A stretch of 64,000 nt of DNA from Mesobacillus zeae. GTDB lineage: Bacteria; Bacillota; Bacilli; Bacillales; Cytobacillaceae. Of this stretch, positions 61,567-64,000 are shown piece by piece. Every line of letters begins with the position of its first letter. Position 1 is the first letter of the stretch. The notes under the pieces are model-generated. The model saw only the letters and a list, made by a program, of their open reading frames with translations. It did no database searches and was not told where the DNA came from. Made by a program: the position numbers and the translations under genes. Location of the stretch: the NCBI RefSeq assembly GCF_003570705.1, contig NZ_QWVT01000015.1, forward strand, positions 62,001 to 126,000. Direction: 5' to 3'.

Positions 61567-62037
61567 ATGAGTGCAACAGTCTTCAAAGGTTCGGTAAGAA
61601 GTATGGAGGGATTAAGAGTCGAAGGGAAATCAAGGGGCTTGAGGGTAATGTTCGACGAACCTGAAGAGCTTGGAGGTACCAATGAAGGCATGAATCCGAT
61701 TGAAATGCTTCTGAACGCACTCGGAGCCTGCCAGATTATCACAGCGAAAATGTATGCACCAAAGTTTGGTGTTGAACTCCGCAGTATGTGGGTTGATGTT
61801 GAAGGCGATCTAAATATCGATGGATTTAAAGGTGTTCCGGATGTGAAGCCAGGCTTGCAGGAAATTAGGTGCAATATGCATTTCGTAACAGACTCTGCTG
61901 AAGAACAGGTAATAAAGCTTGCTGAAGCGGTTGAAAACACCTGCCCGGTTGGGGATACACTCGCATCTTCTATGAATGTTCTGGTGAAGAGGCATATCAG
62001 AAGAAGCGCGGATTTAGGGGAACCTTATCACTTTTAA
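61567..62037 (+). CDS. OsmC family protein
   Basis: 156 residues. EELGGTNEGMNPIEMLLNAL with GACQIITAKMYA gives the first reactive cysteine, and EAVENTCPVGDTLASSMNVL the second, in the OsmC/Ohr arrangement. The YhfA-like subgroup is likely because of length and the GLRVEGKSRGLRVMFDEP start. Such proteins reduce peroxides or related oxidants, and some act on sulfur compounds. CAGGGGGCAG precedes ATG 61567. Confidence 0.88.
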   Translation: MSATVFKGSVRSMEGLRVEGKSRGLRVMFDEPEELGGTNEGMNPIEMLLNALGACQIITAKMYAPKFGVELRSMWVDVEGDLNIDGFKGVPDVKPGLQEIRCNMHFVTDSAEEQVIKLAEAVENTCPVGDTLASSMNVLVKRHIRRSADLGEPYHF

Positions 62038-62139
62038 CTTGGTTTAATCAAGTTGATCCCACGTGCTGACTGCTCAGTATCCAGGCACTCTGGCAATTAG
62101 GGCGCATATAATGATCGTGCAGGCAGAAGGAGGTATCAT

Positions 62140-62601
62140 ATGCACCCATACTACTATGTACAGAATGATTCGGGATACAGACAGAATGAACAGCTTGTGA
62201 GGAATATCAGGAAAGCAATAAACGGCGAATACAGCGCTATTCAATGCTATGAAAGACTGGCGCTTATGGCACCGAATGCAAAAGAAAAAAAGCAGATTCA
62301 GGAAATCCGCCAGGACGAAAGTAAACACTTCCATCAATTTATGAGGATTTATACAAGTCTTACGGGTAAGCAGCATAGTCCCAAAATTGTTGAGGGTTGT
62401 CCGAATCAATATCGGACTGGTTTGGAGTTCGCCTTTCAAGATGAGCAAGAGACCGTTGACTTTTACTTGGGTATTTCTGAAGGGTCCAACGATCCGATCA
62501 TAAAGGAAACTTTCCGGCGGGCAGCTGCTGATGAACAAAACCATGCAGTCTGGTTTCTATATTTCCTGACAAACCAGCCTTCACGATACAGAGTCTTTTG
62601 A
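62140..62601 (+). CDS. Ferritin-like (rubrerythrin-type) protein
   Basis: 153 residues forming a four-helix bundle with iron-ligand repeats: NGEYSAIQCYERLALMAPNA, QEIRQDESKHFHQFMRIY (E-x-x-H), FAFQDEQETVDFYLGISEG and RRAAADEQNHAVWFLYFLTN (E-x-x-H). This looks like the YhjR-type ferritin-like family of spore formers, possibly a spore-coat or oxidative stress protein. There is no rubredoxin domain. AAGGAGG precedes ATG 62140. Terminator follows. Confidence 0.85.
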   Translation: MHPYYYVQNDSGYRQNEQLVRNIRKAINGEYSAIQCYERLALMAPNAKEKKQIQEIRQDESKHFHQFMRIYTSLTGKQHSPKIVEGCPNQYRTGLEFAFQDEQETVDFYLGISEGSNDPIIKETFRRAAADEQNHAVWFLYFLTNQPSRYRVF

Positions 62602-62625
62602 AAAGGCCACTGGCCTTTTTTTATT
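62600..62625 (+). terminator. Intrinsic terminator
   Basis: AAAAGGCCA, CT, GGCCTTTTTTT. Confidence 0.8.
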
Positions 62626-62776
62626 ATGGCAGAAGGTGATTTTTACCTTGTCGATTCAAAAGTTCTAAATACATCAGAATCCTGTCGTTTATGATAGAAT
62701 ATTAGGGAGACATCAGATAGGTAGCAGTAGATATTAATATTATAGCGGGTGCTAGCAATTAGGGAGGAACTTTTTC

Positions 62777-62977
62777 TTGGAAGAGAATGCAAAAGTACAG
62801 TTAAATGTGCGAATATCCACGAAGACATATGATCAGTTGGACGAAATTGTAAGATATTATCAGGAAAACACGAAGGTTGGAAGAGTCTATAAAGGCGATG
62901 TACTGACAGATATTATCGAAAAGTCTTATGATATTATGGAAAAGCAAAAAAAGAGATCTGTTGGCAATAATTATTGA
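62777..62977 (+). CDS. Small ribbon-helix-helix-like protein
   Basis: 66 residues from TTG 62777 with GGGAGGA upstream. The strand KVQLNVRISTKTYDQLDEIV followed by two helices (RYYQENTKVGRVYKGDVLTD, IIEKSYDIMEKQKKR) resembles a MetJ/Arc-type DNA-binding fold. Possible small regulator. No toxin gene is adjacent that would make it an antitoxin. Function unknown. Confidence 0.65.
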   Translation: MEENAKVQLNVRISTKTYDQLDEIVRYYQENTKVGRVYKGDVLTDIIEKSYDIMEKQKKRSVGNNY

Positions 62978-63063
62978 AAATTTCTATTTTAACACATATT
63001 CAACTTCGTTTATAGAAACATGTTTTAAAATCAAAGGAAATCCATTGAAATTTTGTCTATTTT

Positions 63064-63375
63064 ATGAACTTTTCAATTGATTTCCAGGCGGCGTTCTTGT
63101 ATGATGAGCTTAATAAATGTTATGACAAGGACGTGTTGTTATTGGTTCGTATGTCTGCCGCAAGCATTGCGGGGTTTATCCTTGTATTCGTCGAATCGTA
63201 TATTGTCATGCAGCTAAAGGGATATAAAACAATTGATTTTGGAGGAATAAGCCCATTCGTAAGTATTTGGTCAATGAACTTTTTCCTTGTCTTTTCAATT
63301 TTAACCCAAGTGAAACACTGGTATTTGGCTCGGGAAGAAGAGCGCGAAACTGAATATGCTAAAAACGATCGTTAA
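63064..63375 (+). CDS. Small membrane protein of unknown function
   Basis: 103 residues from ATG 63064, which lacks a ribosome site. A later start near 63136-63151 after AAGGA would leave about 75-80 residues. Two membrane spans (VRMSAASIAGFILVFVESYI and ISPFVSIWSMNFFLVFSILT) and a charged tail (LAREEERETEYAKNDR). I do not recognise it. A perfect terminator follows the stop. Confidence 0.55.
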   Translation: MNFSIDFQAAFLYDELNKCYDKDVLLLVRMSAASIAGFILVFVESYIVMQLKGYKTIDFGGISPFVSIWSMNFFLVFSILTQVKHWYLAREEERETEYAKNDR

Positions 63376-63378
63376 TGG

Positions 63379-63408
63379 AATGGATGCCAAATGGCATCCA
63401 TTTTTTTA
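63379..63408. terminator. Bidirectional terminator
   Basis: AATGGATGCCA, A, TGGCATCCATTTTTTT. Confidence 0.85.
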
Positions 63409-63576
63409 TTTTCTGTCTGTTTCTTCTTCCTGTTCTTTTTCGGAGTCTTCTGCAGCAGCTAGGAGACTTTTAAAGAATAATTCTTCGTTGCATACCATGC
63501 TGTGTTCCGCAGTTTCGGTTGCCCCGCCACTGATTGTGAAAGATTCTTTCGTAGTTCCGCGCTTTAAAGATGACAT
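63406..63576 (-). CDS. Small acidic protein of unknown function
   Basis: 56 residues on the minus strand from ATG 63576 with AAAGGAGA eight bases upstream. Reads MSSLKRGTTKESFTISGGAT, then ETAEHSMVCNEELFFKSLLA and an acidic tail (AAAEDSEKEQEEETDRK). The stop lies at the terminator of the converging gene. I do not recognise it. The ribosome site and compact fit argue for a real gene. Confidence 0.65.
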   Translation of the reverse strand: MSSLKRGTTKESFTISGGATETAEHSMVCNEELFFKSLLAAAEDSEKEQEEETDRK

Positions 63577-63742
63577 ATCGGCACTCTCCTTTTAAAGTAA
63601 AGTATTTGCTAATAGCTTATCCTCTTTTAATTGGGCAAAACCACATTCGGAAAAACAATTATGAAAAGGTTTTACATATAGTGATAAGGGTACTGAGAAT
63701 ATCAAAAGACATTTAGTATGATTGGAAGAAAGGGTGTCGCCA

Positions 63743-64000
63743 ATGGCCAGCAAGGTCAACGTAAAAACCAATGGAGTAGAGATGGAGGCGGTAGAGGGAC
63801 AAACCGCTCTTCAGCTGCTGTCAAATAGTTCAATAGAAATTTCCGAACGTTTGCTACCATCCGAGCCTTGGGCCCATTGAGACTTGTGATACATGTATTG
63901 TTGAAATGAATGGAGAACTAGTAAGGTCTTGTTCAACGGTGATTCATCATGGCGACAGAATTGATACTGTCTCACTGGATGTGAAAAAGGCACAGACGAT
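63743..64000 (+). pseudogene. Start of a formate dehydrogenase alpha subunit, frameshifted, cut by window edge
   Basis: ATG 63743 opens MASKVNVKTNGVEMEAVEGQ, then TALQLLSNSS, after which the frame must shift by one base near 63830-63840 to continue FPNVCYHPSLGPIETCDTCI and VEMNGELVRSCSTVIHHGDR to the window end. The rebuilt sequence is the N-terminal 2Fe-2S domain (CYHPSLG...CDTC...C) of the NuoG-like FdhF/YjgC-type formate dehydrogenase. The unshifted frame stops at TGA 63878-63880. As only one base is at fault, a sequencing error is possible. These enzymes need molybdenum cofactor, which fits modB. Confidence 0.75.

Overview
The window is a low-GC Firmicutes chromosome segment, most likely from a spore-forming member of the Bacillaceae. 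Support: AGGAGG-type ribosome sites, many T-rich intrinsic terminators, Bacillus-type gene families (odhAB, ykpA, ykuS, yocH, yteA, ydfJ, a MifM-like leader before yidC2, Fnr with its C-terminal cysteine cluster) and sporulation genes (sda, csgA, yteA, a SplA-like gene). I saw no rRNA, tRNA, intact insertion sequence, CRISPR array or prophage. The species cannot be fixed from the sequence alone.

Layout. 1-2.2 kb: a methyltransferase end, a GNAT gene and a run of decayed gene remnants. 2.3-11.8 kb: a sulfide and respiration island with a TauE-type exporter, sulfide:quinone oxidoreductase, a DUF1641 protein, a persulfide dioxygenase-rhodanese fusion, a NreB/NreC-like two-component pair, a 29-residue membrane peptide, cydA, cydB, the tiny subunit cydS and a frameshifted DsrE-like gene. 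Three promoters here carry the same 16-bp box (TAGGGG-N4-CCCCTA type), starting exactly 39 bp before the start of the -10 hexamer. This is the most striking unit of the window. 11.9-19.4 kb: housekeeping genes (CPCC protein, racemase, LysR regulator, MFS pump, MOSC, methyltransferase, mnmH) and a type I toxin-antitoxin locus. 19.5-28.7 kb: odhAB, sda, an acyl-CoA synthetase, small genes and a dead SRAP gene. 28.7-34.8 kb: two fluoride exporters, an antibiotic-type ABC-F gene behind an attenuator-like leader, and a mifM-yidC2 unit. 36-49.8 kb: Na+/H+ antiporter, pflA/pflB, cupredoxin, a D-Ala-D-Ala carboxypeptidase, an orphan modB, ykpA, a SCO protein, Fnr and a formate/nitrite channel. 49.8-64 kb: MFS transporter, another pseudogene, a poorly explained 1.1-kb stretch, a PAS sensor kinase, yocH, yteA, yihY, ydfJ, csgA, OsmC, a ferritin-like protein, small genes and the frameshifted start of a formate dehydrogenase.

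How the parts may work together. Sulfide is oxidised by the quinone oxidoreductase to persulfide, which the dioxygenase-rhodanese protein turns into sulfite and thiosulfate, and TauE may export the product. Cytochrome bd, which resists sulfide in characterised bacteria, keeps quinol oxidation going. The NreBC-like pair is the obvious candidate to switch on all three promoters. A second oxygen-responsive layer is Fnr (47.9 kb): an Fnr-type site sits at -41.5 of the pflB promoter, and a perfect site lies between fnr and the formate/nitrite channel. Formate metabolism recurs (pfl, formate channel, formate dehydrogenase). Several genes carry single-base frameshifts, so either the strain is decaying or the assembly has residual indel errors.
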